Part shown: positions 8,874-17,028 of the stretch, piece by piece
How positions within the stretch are numbered: position 1 is the first letter of the stretch
How the letters are laid out: every line of letters starts with the position of its first letter
Origin: an uncultured bacterium
GTDB taxonomy: Bacteria; Patescibacteriota; Saccharimonadia; Saccharimonadales; Saccharimonadaceae
Assembly (NCBI GenBank): GCA_903832635.1
Contig: CAILCF010000001.1
Span: forward strand, 124,001-188,000
Direction: 5' to 3'
Length of the DNA stretch: 64,000 nucleotides
Notes under the pieces: generated by a model
Database searches by the model: none
What the model saw: only the letters and a program-made list of their open reading frames with translations
Told to the model about the DNA's origin: nothing
Program-made: the position numbers and the translations under genes

Positions 8874-9674
8874 CTAGGCTGGAGCCTGAATATCCTTTCT
8901 GATGTAAATTACATACGACGCAATTATACAGAAAAACACAAACACCACCTCTGTCAGAATAAACCTGAGTTCATAGGCCGAATGTGTGGCAATATATCCT
9001 ACATCAAAATATTTAAAGGGTGTCAAATACCTGGCATTTTCTGCCCCGATTATTGTGTCCAGCATGCCTATAATAAAAAATCCAAAAACAATTGGCAGTG
9101 AAAATGCCAAGACTGATTTGATTTTTGGTACCAATACCGATATCAAAAAACCTAATGAAAGGAAAAATAGTTGTACAAATAACATCGTCAAGCATGTCAA
9201 GGCAAAGATATTAGTGTCAAAATCCTTCGTTTTGAAAGTCATTGCCGAAAAATAGGACGATGCGACAAAAACAATGTTTGTTAAAAATATTATTACTAAA
9301 GCTGCAGCCAGCTTTGATGTGATTACCTTGAATCTTGAAATAGGTTTTGACAATAAAAAGTCAGCTGTTTTCCCGGATATTTCCTTTGATAAAATTCCAG
9401 TACCCAAATTCATTGCCTGGATACCACCAATTAACCATAAATATGTCAGCATATATCCAAAAAACCCTAAGATTGTAAAAAATGATTCAATACGAATCCC
9501 TAACGCAGCTCGAACGGCCGGAGGAAAACCCTGCAGCAATTTCATTGACTGAGAAACGTCGTGAGAAAAAGCCGTAAACATCGACATATAACAAAAAATA
9601 CCGACGGCAAAAGCCACCATCCAAATTATGGTTGTTCGTCTGTAAAATCTGAGTTCTTGCCAAAATATATTCAC
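8874..9674 (-). CDS. ABC-2 type transporter permease (second of pair)
   Basis: A 266-residue paralogue of the neighbouring permease, with six hydrophobic segments and the matching motif SKEISGKTADFLLSKPISRFKVITSKL. The N-terminus MNIFWQELRFYRRT mirrors MNIIFRELKAHYKS of the partner, so the two arose by duplication. It begins 8 bases after the ATPase gene ends, on the same transcript. It is expected to form the membrane pore together with the product at 8068. Confidence 0.85.
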   Translation of the reverse strand: MNIFWQELRFYRRTTIIWMVAFAVGIFCYMSMFTAFSHDVSQSMKLLQGFPPAVRAALGIRIESFFTILGFFGYMLTYLWLIGGIQAMNLGTGILSKEISGKTADFLLSKPISRFKVITSKLAAALVIIFLTNIVFVASSYFSAMTFKTKDFDTNIFALTCLTMLFVQLFFLSLGFLISVLVPKIKSVLAFSLPIVFGFFIIGMLDTIIGAENARYLTPFKYFDVGYIATHSAYELRFILTEVVFVFFCIIASYVIYIRKDIQAPA

Positions 9675-9682
9675 ATTTGCTC

Positions 9683-10570
9683 CTAAACGTAATAATGCAT
9701 GAAAATTTCTTCTAAATCGGGCTCTTCCACTAGCATATTTGTGAGATTAATACTGGCAATAATCTTTGTAATTTCATTGATGTGTCCACGAAACAAAAAG
9801 CTTACTGAATTATCGGTAATTACCAGGTCACTGATGCCTTTTATACCTGTAAACCGGCTTTTATCTACCCTGACAGCAGTTTCCAATTTGAATCGTTTGT
9901 GAGTGTTTTCGGCTAGACTGCGTATCGTGTCGACTTTTATTATTTTGCCATCTTTGATAATTGCGACCCTATCGCAAAGTTTCTGAACTTCATTCAGGAT
10001 GTGGGACGAAAATAAAATTGTGACACCTTTTTTATTTTCATCGCGCAATAAATCGAAGAATCTCTGTTGCATCAATGGATCCAAGCCACCGGTCGGCTCA
10101 TCTAAAATTATTAGTTTTGGTTCATGAAGCAGACCTTGGATAATACCGACTTTCTTTTTATTACCATAAGATAAATCGTCAATTTTCTTTTTTAAATCCA
10201 AATCCAGATATTTTGCCAGTTCACGAATTCGTTTGGAGATAATTTTCGAATCTTTTTTGTAAAAACTGCCGGAGTATTTCAGAAGGTCAATTACCTTCAT
10301 ATTGTCATAGTAAAAAACCTCTGATGGTAAATAGCCGATTTCTTCTTTAATCTCGGGACCAAATTTGATGATATCTTTTCCAAATATAGTCGCGCTACCA
10401 CTGGTAGGATAAATCAATCCTAATAGAGTTCTGATGGTCGTTGACTTGCCTGCGCCGTTTGGTCCGATAAAACCAAAAATTTCGCCTTCATGAATCGTCA
10501 AATCCAGATTGGTAATCCCCATAGTTTTACCGTAAAATTTTGTAAGTTTTTTCGTTTCGATAATATTCAC
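9683..10570 (-). CDS. ABC-2 transporter ATP-binding protein
   Basis: A DrrA/CcmA-like ATPase of about 295 residues. It shows Walker A GPNGAGKST, Q-loop LPSEVFYYD, signature LSYGNKKK (LSGGQ variant), Walker B LIILDEPTGGLDP and switch FSSHILNEVQ. I place the start at the GTG at 10570 because GGGGA lies 6 bases before it; a longer frame opening with TTG at 10603 has no better signal. It powers the two permeases encoded immediately downstream. The C-terminal 80 residues form the extra domain common in DrrA-type subunits. Confidence 0.9.
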   Translation of the reverse strand: MNIIETKKLTKFYGKTMGITNLDLTIHEGEIFGFIGPNGAGKSTTIRTLLGLIYPTSGSATIFGKDIIKFGPEIKEEIGYLPSEVFYYDNMKVIDLLKYSGSFYKKDSKIISKRIRELAKYLDLDLKKKIDDLSYGNKKKVGIIQGLLHEPKLIILDEPTGGLDPLMQQRFFDLLRDENKKGVTILFSSHILNEVQKLCDRVAIIKDGKIIKVDTIRSLAENTHKRFKLETAVRVDKSRFTGIKGISDLVITDNSVSFLFRGHINEITKIIASINLTNMLVEEPDLEEIFMHYYV

Positions 10571-10690
10571 TTTAGTCCCCAAAGTTAAGTCTTTACTTTT
10601 CAATCATAGCCCTTGGTCTTGGTATTATCAATAAATAATCAAGGTTATGATATTATTATGCTAACAGTTATCATGGGGGAAGAAATTAAA

Positions 10691-11818
10691 GTGGATGATA
10701 TTAAAAAACCGGAAAATCCAAGTGAATCAGATTTAGATGCCAACAGTACCTCTGACCTTCGTTACCATAGTCAGGTTGACCAGCCTAACAAATATGGGTC
10801 AGATTTTCACTCAAATGTACGGATAGATTTAAAGCCAACAACACGTCTGGATGCAACACCGCCGGTTACAAAAAAACCTGGATTCGATGGTCCGGCCTTG
10901 GTCGTATTGCAATGGCTATCGTATGCACTTTGGGGCGGAACGGTTATAGCAATGTCAGTACTGGTCGCATCGGTATTATCGTTTTATATAATTGGTAACA
11001 GTATTGGTGATACGGTTCTGTATGGCCTGGCAGCGGTTGTGGTACTACTTCCTTTGTCGTTAATCTGTGACGTTTTATACCTAAAACACGAACCAGAAAG
11101 CAGAACACGGAGTTCTTCGGTTGTGATGACCGTTCATGCTGTTTTGTTCGCATTACTTGGTATCGGTTCATTAATAACCGTTGCTTTTTCCGTAGTATCA
11201 CTTATGGTCAGCAGTTCCGGACATGAGGCTATTATGGTTACACTTTATAGCTCCTTAATTATTACGGCACTTTTCATCATGTTATTTTTTCGAACAATTC
11301 TACCCAAGAAATATGCCAAAATAAGGTATCTGTTTATGACAATTATGATTATTGCTGTAGCTTTAATCTGTGTGTACGGCGTTATTGGACCTATCGCTGA
11401 CGCTCAACTTACCCGAAACGATAAATTAATAGAGACAAACCTGCCAACTGTGAGTGAAGCAGTGAGCACATATGCTTCTGACAAAAATCAACTGCCAACA
11501 ACATTAGACAACCTGACGCTTACGGGCGATGCCAAAAAACTTGTTACAGATAAATTGGTGACGTATAAAAAAGATAGTGGCTTTAATTACCAGTTATGCG
11601 TAACATATAAAAAAGCCAGCACTGACCAGTACGCAACACCAACACCGGTGAGTAGTTCAAATTCATCGTCCTCTTTATCATCGGCCTCACCTATGGTATC
11701 GACGAGCGGAGATTACTCTTATTATGTTACAACTATCCCACATCCGGCAGGTGACAAATGCTACAAGTTGATGACCTATGGCCACGATGTTATCCCTATG
11801 ACTAACAGTGGTTATTAG
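10691..11818 (+). CDS. Hypothetical multi-pass membrane protein
   Basis: About 376 residues: a hydrophilic N-terminus (1-75), four to five membrane segments (about 80-265), then an extracytoplasmic C-terminal domain with a Ser-rich linker and two Cys residues (YQLCVTY and GDKCYKL). I chose the GTG at 10691 because GGGGGAAGAA lies about 10 bases before it; ATG codons at 10658 and 10673 fall before or on that ribosome site. A TATGATATT box at about 10646 fits a short leader. The C-terminal domain (LPTVSEAVSTYASDKNQLPTT) faintly recalls the conserved helix region of pilin-like proteins. Function unknown. Confidence 0.65.
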   Translation: MDDIKKPENPSESDLDANSTSDLRYHSQVDQPNKYGSDFHSNVRIDLKPTTRLDATPPVTKKPGFDGPALVVLQWLSYALWGGTVIAMSVLVASVLSFYIIGNSIGDTVLYGLAAVVVLLPLSLICDVLYLKHEPESRTRSSSVVMTVHAVLFALLGIGSLITVAFSVVSLMVSSSGHEAIMVTLYSSLIITALFIMLFFRTILPKKYAKIRYLFMTIMIIAVALICVYGVIGPIADAQLTRNDKLIETNLPTVSEAVSTYASDKNQLPTTLDNLTLTGDAKKLVTDKLVTYKKDSGFNYQLCVTYKKASTDQYATPTPVSSSNSSSSLSSASPMVSTSGDYSYYVTTIPHPAGDKCYKLMTYGHDVIPMTNSGY

Positions 11819-11832
11819 TTGTTTTAAATACG

Positions 11833-12573
11833 ATGTTTAAAAAATTCGAACCAAATAAGCTCTATTGTTTTTCACCACCCATTATGCTGGCCACGTTATT
11901 AATTGAGTTCGGATTGGCATTTTATACCCTATGGCGATATAAAATGACGACCGTCAGCAAACTAGCTGTTGTAATCCTTGCATCACTTGGGACTTTCCAG
12001 CTTGCTGAGTATATGGTTTGTGGAGGCCTGGGGCTGACAAATGTTCAGTGGGCCAGAGTTGGTTATGTGGCGATAACGCTATTACCTGCATTTGGTATAC
12101 ATATGTTAGTTAAATTGGCAGGCAAGAAAAATAATTTGTTGGTAGGTGGTGCATATGCCAGTTGTCTGGCATTTGTTCTGTTCTACGTCTTTGGTACAGA
12201 AGCAATCACCGGTCATCAATGTTTGGCAAATTACGCAGTATTTTATACTCAGCATGCCAGTAATGTTTGGTACACCGGATATTATTATGGTTGGTTGATT
12301 ATCGGCGTATATCTTGCATGGCAATGGGGAATTGAACTACCTGACAAGAAAAAAGTATTAAATGCTATGATGATTGGGTATTTGGTATTTTTGGTCCCAA
12401 CCACATTCTTTAATATAATTGACCCAACTACAGTGAAAGGTATACCGTCAATTATGTGCGGTTTTGCCGTCATACTGGCATTCGTTATTTCAACAAAAGT
12501 TCTACCAGACAGTGTTGAATCCATCAGACATTTCGGATTTATTAAAGACCAAAATAAAGTCCGTCCCTCATAA
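11833..12573 (+). CDS. Hypothetical seven-helix membrane protein
   Basis: A 246-residue protein with about seven hydrophobic segments spread evenly from residue 15 to 235, short loops and a small basic C-terminus (HFGFIKDQNKVRPS). It follows the previous membrane protein by 14 bases and is probably co-transcribed. Repeated Trp, Tyr and Cys residues in the helices (LANYAVFYTQHASNVWYTGYYYGW) suggest a compact helical bundle. I recognise no transporter or enzyme motif. Confidence 0.7.
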   Translation: MFKKFEPNKLYCFSPPIMLATLLIEFGLAFYTLWRYKMTTVSKLAVVILASLGTFQLAEYMVCGGLGLTNVQWARVGYVAITLLPAFGIHMLVKLAGKKNNLLVGGAYASCLAFVLFYVFGTEAITGHQCLANYAVFYTQHASNVWYTGYYYGWLIIGVYLAWQWGIELPDKKKVLNAMMIGYLVFLVPTTFFNIIDPTTVKGIPSIMCGFAVILAFVISTKVLPDSVESIRHFGFIKDQNKVRPS

Positions 12574-12604
12574 TTTTCGATTAATTCCCCCTACTTATCC
12601 TTAC

Positions 12605-12650
12605 TTATCCACAAAAAGTGCCAAAAAAGGTCCGTCCTTTCTGTGGATAA
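12605..12650. repeat. REP-like palindrome copy A, with outer DnaA-box arms
   Basis: GGTCCGTCC (12629-12637) sits in the loop of AAAGG/CCTTT; outside it TTATCCACA (12605) faces TGTGGATAA (12642). The left side has an extra 12 or so bases, so this copy is less symmetric than the one at 41636. It lies between a membrane protein gene and tRNA-Ser(GCT). Confidence 0.7.
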
Positions 12651-12726
12651 AAAATGGCGGGACTGCGAGATTTCTTAATTCTGGTCGTTGCACCCCTTAA
12701 TATGCTACAATAAGCGAGAACTGCAC

Positions 12727-12819
12727 GGAGGAGTACCCAAGTGGCTGAAGGGGATGGTTTGCTAAATCATTAGTCTGGGGAGACCTGGAGCGGGAGTTCG
12801 AATCTCCCCTCCTCCGCCA
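12727..12819 (+). tRNA. tRNA-Ser (anticodon GCT)
   Basis: Acceptor stem GGAGGAG/CTCCTCC, anticodon loop TTGCTAA (GCT, reads AGC/AGU), long variable arm, T-loop GTTCGAATC and encoded CCA are all visible. Confidence 0.95.
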
Positions 12820-12827
12820 AAATAAAT

Positions 12828-12848
12828 CCGACCGTTTGGTCGGTTTTT
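12828..12848 (+). terminator. Terminator after tRNA-Ser(GCT)
   Basis: Stem CCGACC/GGTCGG with loop GTTT, followed by five T. Confidence 0.8.
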
Positions 12849-12881
12849 ATTACCCCATTACCCTCATGCTATAATTAATTC

Positions 12882-13496
12882 ATGCAGCCAGAGCAGCCAA
12901 ATAACCAAGAGGTAAATACACCAATATCGGATGTGCCGACTGAAATGTATACTCCGGCTACTACCACCGAAAAGACAGAACCAAACCCAGCGACAAATAC
13001 CGAACCGAAAAACGCACCAAAAACTTTGGCAACAAGCGAACCGGTTCACTGGAGCGCAAATGAAACAATTGATACCGATAAGGGTGGATTATGGTTTGTT
13101 GCACTGATATTAATTGCATTGGTACTTATTGCCGTTGACATATTTTTACTCAAAGAATTTACTTTTACTATACTTGTTATTGTGATGACGGCTGTTATTA
13201 TCCTGTATTCACTTCGCCCGGCACGTTTGATTGACTATACCTTGAGTGGTGAACAGGGCCTATATATTGGCGAAAAACTTTATCACTTCAGCGAATTTAA
13301 GGCTTTTGGATTAGTCCAAGACCAAGGTCAACACTCTATATTATTGATCCCGGTCAAGAGATTCTCCCCAGGTGTTTCGGTCTATTTCCCAGCGGATGTT
13401 GGTGAAAAAATCGTTGATATCTTCGGCGCCAGATTGCCTATGCGCGAAATGAAACTTGACTTTATCGATACAATCGTCCGAAAACTCCGGCTTTAA
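12882..13496 (+). CDS. Hypothetical membrane protein with a PH-like C-terminal domain
   Basis: A 204-residue protein: residues 1-65 are Pro/Thr/Glu-rich and probably disordered, two membrane helices lie at about 70-115 (WFVALILIALVLIAVDIFLL and FTILVIVMTAVIILYSL), and the rest is a small beta-rich domain (LSGEQGLYIGEKLYHFSEFKAF) of the kind seen in small membrane-anchored proteins of this phylum. TATAAT ends 6 bases before the ATG and there is no ribosome site, so the mRNA is probably leaderless. Function unknown. Confidence 0.7.
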   Translation: MQPEQPNNQEVNTPISDVPTEMYTPATTTEKTEPNPATNTEPKNAPKTLATSEPVHWSANETIDTDKGGLWFVALILIALVLIAVDIFLLKEFTFTILVIVMTAVIILYSLRPARLIDYTLSGEQGLYIGEKLYHFSEFKAFGLVQDQGQHSILLIPVKRFSPGVSVYFPADVGEKIVDIFGARLPMREMKLDFIDTIVRKLRL

Positions 13497-13518
13497 TTAT
13501 CACCTGTGACCAGATTGT

Positions 13519-13609
13519 GTTACAATATTTTATGTTCGTCGCAATATTGTGACAGAAAGCACCTTCTAGTTACATGAAGTGTAGGGCTGCGCGTTTACGT
13601 GCGGCCCTA
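13519..13609 (+). other. Two stem-loops upstream of tRNA-Arg
   Basis: TTACAATATT pairs with AATATTGTGA, and AGGGC-GCGCG pairs with CGTGC-GCCCT around TTTA, ending just before the tRNA. This could be a processed tRNA leader, an attenuator or a short RNA. The TACAAT in the first stem could also be the tRNA promoter -10 box. Confidence 0.35.
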
Positions 13610-13615
13610 TGTTTT

Positions 13616-13692
13616 GCACCCGTAGCTCAGCTGGATAGAGCGTCGGCTTGCGGAGCCGAAGGTCGTAGGTTCAAATCCTGTCGGGTGTACCA
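13616..13692 (+). tRNA. tRNA-Arg (anticodon GCG)
   Basis: Acceptor GCACCCG/CGGGTGT, D-arm GCTCAGCTGGATAGAGC, anticodon stem TCGGC/GCCGA with loop TTGCGGA (GCG, reads CGC), T-loop GTTCAAATC and encoded CCA. Most bacteria read CGC with an ACG anticodon edited to ICG, so the GCG form is notable. Confidence 0.93.
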
Positions 13693-13709
13693 AGCATAAG
13701 CATAATAAT

Positions 13710-13733
13710 GAGTCTCCTTTGCGAGACTCTTTG
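13710..13733 (+). terminator. Terminator after tRNA-Arg
   Basis: GAGTCTC and GAGACTC pair around CTTTGC and are followed by TTTG. Confidence 0.7.
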
Positions 13734-13907
13734 TTAGTAACAGGGGTTTTTGCTTTATGATAAAATTAGTGTATTATTCAAAAAAATATAGAACAAGACA
13801 GTAACGATACCAAGCCAGAGCTAGTTGATTTATGGCAAGAAGAACTTAGTCAAGGTAGTTACATTCTACCTGTCCCCGAAGTTGAGGGCTCCCTAGAGGT
13901 TGGGGGC

Positions 13908-14399
13908 ATGATTGCCAGTCAAGAACCTCCCGAGCAACACGTTGAACAAATCGGCCAATTTGTTGTATCGCATAGCCCAGAATCTCACCTAGAGGCGGAA
14001 GCCCAGGCGTTAGATATACTAGTCCCAGACGGTACACCAGTTTTGGCAGCCGAAGACGGGATAATTACTCAAATTGAGGTTGGGCATTCAATGCACGGAA
14101 CGAATATTAGTTTTGGAGCTTATGCAAATTTTATAGTTATTGAGCACCAAAATGGTGAATTTAGTCAATATGTACATCTGGCACAAGATTCAATTTCGGA
14201 ACATTTAACTGTTAACTCGCAGGTGCAAAAAGGCGAAACTATTGCACTAACTGGCATGACAGGCTGGACTGATAGACCACACTTACATTTCATAGTATTC
14301 AGAACCGAAGAAAACGAGACTATTAATGGGGTAACTGTACCAAACCCATCGAAGTATAAAAGCCTCAAACCTAGATTTGATATCAGCGAAGAAGTTTAG
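13908..14399 (+). CDS. M23-family peptidase (LytM-like), start uncertain
   Basis: At least 163 residues. The LytM zinc-site pattern is visible: His in SHLEAEAQALDIL with Asp nine residues on, YVHLAQD, and PHLHFIVF (HxH). GYANFIVIEHQNGEFSQYVHL is the usual core strand-turn. Such enzymes cut peptidoglycan peptide bridges outside the cell. The ATG at 13908 is awkward: the frame is open back to about 13770 and the upstream codons encode a plausible acidic N-terminus (LVDLWQEELSQGSYILPV), but no ATG, GTG or TTG occurs there. A non-standard start, an upstream frameshift or a 5' truncation is possible. No signal peptide is seen. Confidence 0.75.
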   Translation: MIASQEPPEQHVEQIGQFVVSHSPESHLEAEAQALDILVPDGTPVLAAEDGIITQIEVGHSMHGTNISFGAYANFIVIEHQNGEFSQYVHLAQDSISEHLTVNSQVQKGETIALTGMTGWTDRPHLHFIVFRTEENETINGVTVPNPSKYKSLKPRFDISEEV

Positions 14400-14529
14400 A
14401 AAATAACCTGGTTCTAATACGATAAGGTAGTATTTGATACCGATTCGCACGATGTTTTTCTTTTTATTTCATCCCAACGCAACAGCTCAGATTTAAGTTG
14501 GTTCCAATTAGCGACCTGGAAGGTGTACC

Positions 14530-14566
14530 AATAAAAAATACTCATCTTTGATGGGTGTTTTTTATT
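14530..14566 (+). terminator. Strong bidirectional terminator
   Basis: A 17-base stem (AATAAAAAATACTCATC with GATGGGTGTTTTTTATT, one G-T pair) with loop TTT lies after the peptidase gene. The preceding 14400-14529 contains nothing I can assign. Confidence 0.8.
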
Positions 14567-14573
14567 GCAAACG

Positions 14574-14594
14574 AAAATACCCCCTCACGAGGGT
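14574..14594 (-). terminator. Terminator of the 14654 gene
   Basis: On the minus strand TACCCTC and GAGGGGGTA pair and are followed by TTTT. A second small hairpin (CTCGCC-TTTC-GGCGA) precedes it. Confidence 0.55.
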
Positions 14595-14653
14595 ACTTCG
14601 TCGCCGAAAGGCGAGAGAGTAACTCCGTAAGGGGGGTTGTCAGAGCGTTCAGG

Positions 14654-15238
14654 TCAGTCTTCGAACTTGAGCCCATCGCCAATGAGGATTTGCTTGCCGA
14701 AGAGGCCGATGATCAGGCGTGCAACCACGTCGTCGTCGACATCATCGTCGAAACAGCTGACTGCACCATGAAGAAGCAGATTGCCCCACTGTACTTCCAC
14801 GGCTCCACCCCAGGGAAAATCACCCCAGGCGAAGTTGCCGGCCTCGTCGGTCTGGTCGACAACGTTCTTGAAATGAGAGTCGCGATAGCAACCGTACTTC
14901 ATGTACAGTGTGTCAAGCCCTTCGCGCAACATCGCTCTCATCTTGCGAACGGCATTGGCGATGTACATGTCGCGATCCGGTCCCCAGCCACCGACGAACC
15001 AGACGTACGATACAGGGTCATCCCAGTAGTAGTCGTCTGGAACTCTAAACATGAAGTTCAAGGGCTTGGTCATGGCAAAGCCGAGACTGTCGACCTGGCC
15101 GATGTTCCCGGTTGTACCGAGTACGTTTATGGGTGTCCGAAGGTTCTCTAGAAGCTCCTTCATGTCGATGGTTGTACCGTCCTGGCAATCGTAGATAGCC
15201 TCGAACGGCAGATCTGCTATGTTCAACACTTTGGGCAA
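14654..15238 (-). CDS. Orphan acidic protein, GC-rich codon use
   Basis: A 194-residue soluble protein with many Asp, Gly and Trp residues (FRVPDDYYWDDPVSYVWFVGGWGPDRD, CFDDDVDDDVVARLIIG split here by the core). I choose the TTG start at 15238 because GGGAGG stands 6 bases before it, and a clear promoter lies at 15301-15328. The opposite strand is also open here but lacks these signals. Third positions are mostly G or C, unlike the flanking genes, and resemble the genes at 24212, 26155-28828, 39823-40676 and 41220. No domain recognised; recent acquisition is likely. Confidence 0.65.
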   Translation of the reverse strand: MPKVLNIADLPFEAIYDCQDGTTIDMKELLENLRTPINVLGTTGNIGQVDSLGFAMTKPLNFMFRVPDDYYWDDPVSYVWFVGGWGPDRDMYIANAVRKMRAMLREGLDTLYMKYGCYRDSHFKNVVDQTDEAGNFAWGDFPWGGAVEVQWGNLLLHGAVSCFDDDVDDDVVARLIIGLFGKQILIGDGLKFED

Positions 15239-15300
15239 GAATTGCCTCCCTGATAGGTGCTCGTGTCGCAGGAGTATTCCCTTGACAATGACGTACGGTT

Positions 15301-15328
15301 ATTATAGCATTATAAGCATTTTTGTAAA
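15301..15328 (-). promoter_or_regulatory. Promoter for the 14654-15238 gene
   Basis: Minus strand TTTACA, 16-base spacer, TATAAT. It predicts a leader of about 55 bases ahead of the TTG start. Confidence 0.7.
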
Positions 15329-15418
15329 GTGTCCATAAGATGTCGAATTGATTATCTTTTTCCGTCTAACAAAGTATGTAATCAACTTGTAAAGCCGCCT
15401 CCGGGGGCTTCACAATTC

Positions 15419-16216
15419 CTAGGCCTTTTTCGAAAAATTATCTAGTTTTCTGATATCCGATTCACTGATTTGAAAATCAAAAATATCAGCGTTTTCTGCG
15501 ACACGTTTTTCATGTGTTGACTTCGGAATAGTGACAATACCCTTCTGGATACACCAACGTAAAAGTATTTGAGCCGGTGATTTGTCGTATTTTTCAGCAA
15601 TCGTTGTAAGATTTTCGTCACTTAGCTTTTTACCCTGGGTCAACGGACCCCAAGCTTCCATAACAATGTCGTTTTTTTGGCAGAATTCATACATTTTTGG
15701 GTCGAAATTATACGGCGAGCATTTAACCTGGTTTACCACCGGTTTGACCGTGGCTATGCTAAGAATACTTTTTATCTGATTTACGTTATGATTACTAACC
15801 CCGATTGCTTTAATCGTATCGCTATTTTTATAGATTTTTTCCAGCCTTTTCCAAGTTTTTTTGACCAAGCCGGGCAATGGCCAGTGAATCAAATACAAAT
15901 CGATGTATCCTATATCTAGTTTTTTCAAACTGGTTTCCAAGGCTTTTTCGGCGTTCAGCGCATCATTGGGCCATAATTTCGTAGTCACAAATATATCTTT
16001 GCGTGGAATACCGCTATCGCGAATCGCCCCGCCTACTGAAATCTCATTGCCGTAAAACTTAGCCGTATCAATGTGTCTATACCCTATTTTTAAGGCATAA
16101 AGTACCGAGTTATAAGTGATTTCACCGTCGGGTATCTGATAAGTCCCAAACCCTAAAAGTGGCATCTGTGTACCGTTATTTAATTTAACTTTTGATTCGA
16201 TATTCAATTTACTCAT
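15419..16216 (-). CDS. Aldo/keto reductase
   Basis: A 265-residue NADPH-dependent (alpha/beta)8-barrel reductase. The catalytic tetrad is visible as Asp50 (RHIDTAKFYGNE), Tyr55, Lys80 (VTTKLW) and His111 (LIHWP); the cofactor-binding end has IPKSTHEKRVAENADIFDF. Length and order match the 2,5-diketo-gluconate reductase branch. It probably reduces reactive aldehydes or ketones in the cytoplasm. It stands alone, with a small GC-rich hairpin (about 15390-15412) downstream as a possible terminator. Confidence 0.9.
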   Translation of the reverse strand: MSKLNIESKVKLNNGTQMPLLGFGTYQIPDGEITYNSVLYALKIGYRHIDTAKFYGNEISVGGAIRDSGIPRKDIFVTTKLWPNDALNAEKALETSLKKLDIGYIDLYLIHWPLPGLVKKTWKRLEKIYKNSDTIKAIGVSNHNVNQIKSILSIATVKPVVNQVKCSPYNFDPKMYEFCQKNDIVMEAWGPLTQGKKLSDENLTTIAEKYDKSPAQILLRWCIQKGIVTIPKSTHEKRVAENADIFDFQISESDIRKLDNFSKKA

Positions 16217-16231
16217 GACCTAATATTACCA

Positions 16232-16978
16232 TTATCCTGTCTTTGCATTGTGAATTAATACCGTATTTTCGCCACCGACTCCAATGTTATATGTATTGTC
16301 GTACGAATTGTAAATCCTTATAAATAAAATCGAGAAAATAAATACTATTATCAAAAAAAGGTATACATAGTTGCGATAAACATACCTGTGTAGCAGTGGA
16401 TATATCAAGCAAAGCACTATATAAACGGCAAAATACCTGGCTAGGCTGACCAAAATAGCCATAATAATAAAAACGATTATTAGTATGTGGTAATTTGGCG
16501 CCAGATATACGAATACTTTATACGGTACCCCTGAAAAAGGCATATGAAGCAAGGCAAAAATTCCGCTTTTGTCGAACCAGGCAGTGCATTGTTGCACCAT
16601 CGCAGGTTGTATATAAGGTAGTTTTTCAATCAAATGAGCCGGCAAATTTATTGCAAACGCTAAAACAGTACCGGCAATAGTGCCAAAAATGTTGTAATAC
16701 AGCAGTTCACGCTTGCGTTTGATGCGCATAAAAATGACCAACAGCAGCAAAAACTCCGGTATTATATACCAAGCCAACGCACCTGCCATTGCCCAGAAAA
16801 ACACCAGATAATTAGCCTGTTTGCTGCCAAAAAACTGTTCAATTTCCCTATTTATTCCATGCGCCTTGATTGACCCGTGGCCTTGCCTTTTGAACAAATA
16901 ATAAAAAGGGGTGGTAAATAACAGAATGGACACAAGAATAAGTAGAAAATTTCCCAGTACCGTTAGTGTTTCCTGCAC
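16232..16978 (-). CDS. Multi-pass membrane protein, possibly VTT/DedA-like
   Basis: A 248-residue protein with about six hydrophobic segments. The stretch NIFGTIAGTVLAFAINL followed by FALLHMPFSGVPYKVFVYLAP resembles the re-entrant loop region of the VTT (DedA/YqaA) families, which move lipids or maintain membrane potential, but several conserved Arg and Gly residues are absent, so this is tentative. The ATG is 50 bases from the divergent cdsA start, so the two may share a regulatory region, and a lipid-related role would suit that neighbour. Confidence 0.6.
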   Translation of the reverse strand: MQETLTVLGNFLLILVSILLFTTPFYYLFKRQGHGSIKAHGINREIEQFFGSKQANYLVFFWAMAGALAWYIIPEFLLLLVIFMRIKRKRELLYYNIFGTIAGTVLAFAINLPAHLIEKLPYIQPAMVQQCTAWFDKSGIFALLHMPFSGVPYKVFVYLAPNYHILIIVFIIMAILVSLARYFAVYIVLCLIYPLLHRYVYRNYVYLFLIIVFIFSILFIRIYNSYDNTYNIGVGGENTVLIHNAKTG

Positions 16979-17028
16979 ATCACCTCCCCACGTGTATATT
17001 AATGAAATTTTAGCATATACTTATACCT

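Noticed and set aside
14555-15151. Long open frame on the plus strand opposite the 14654 gene
   Set aside because: No ribosome site or promoter; the minus-strand frame has both and a more protein-like composition.
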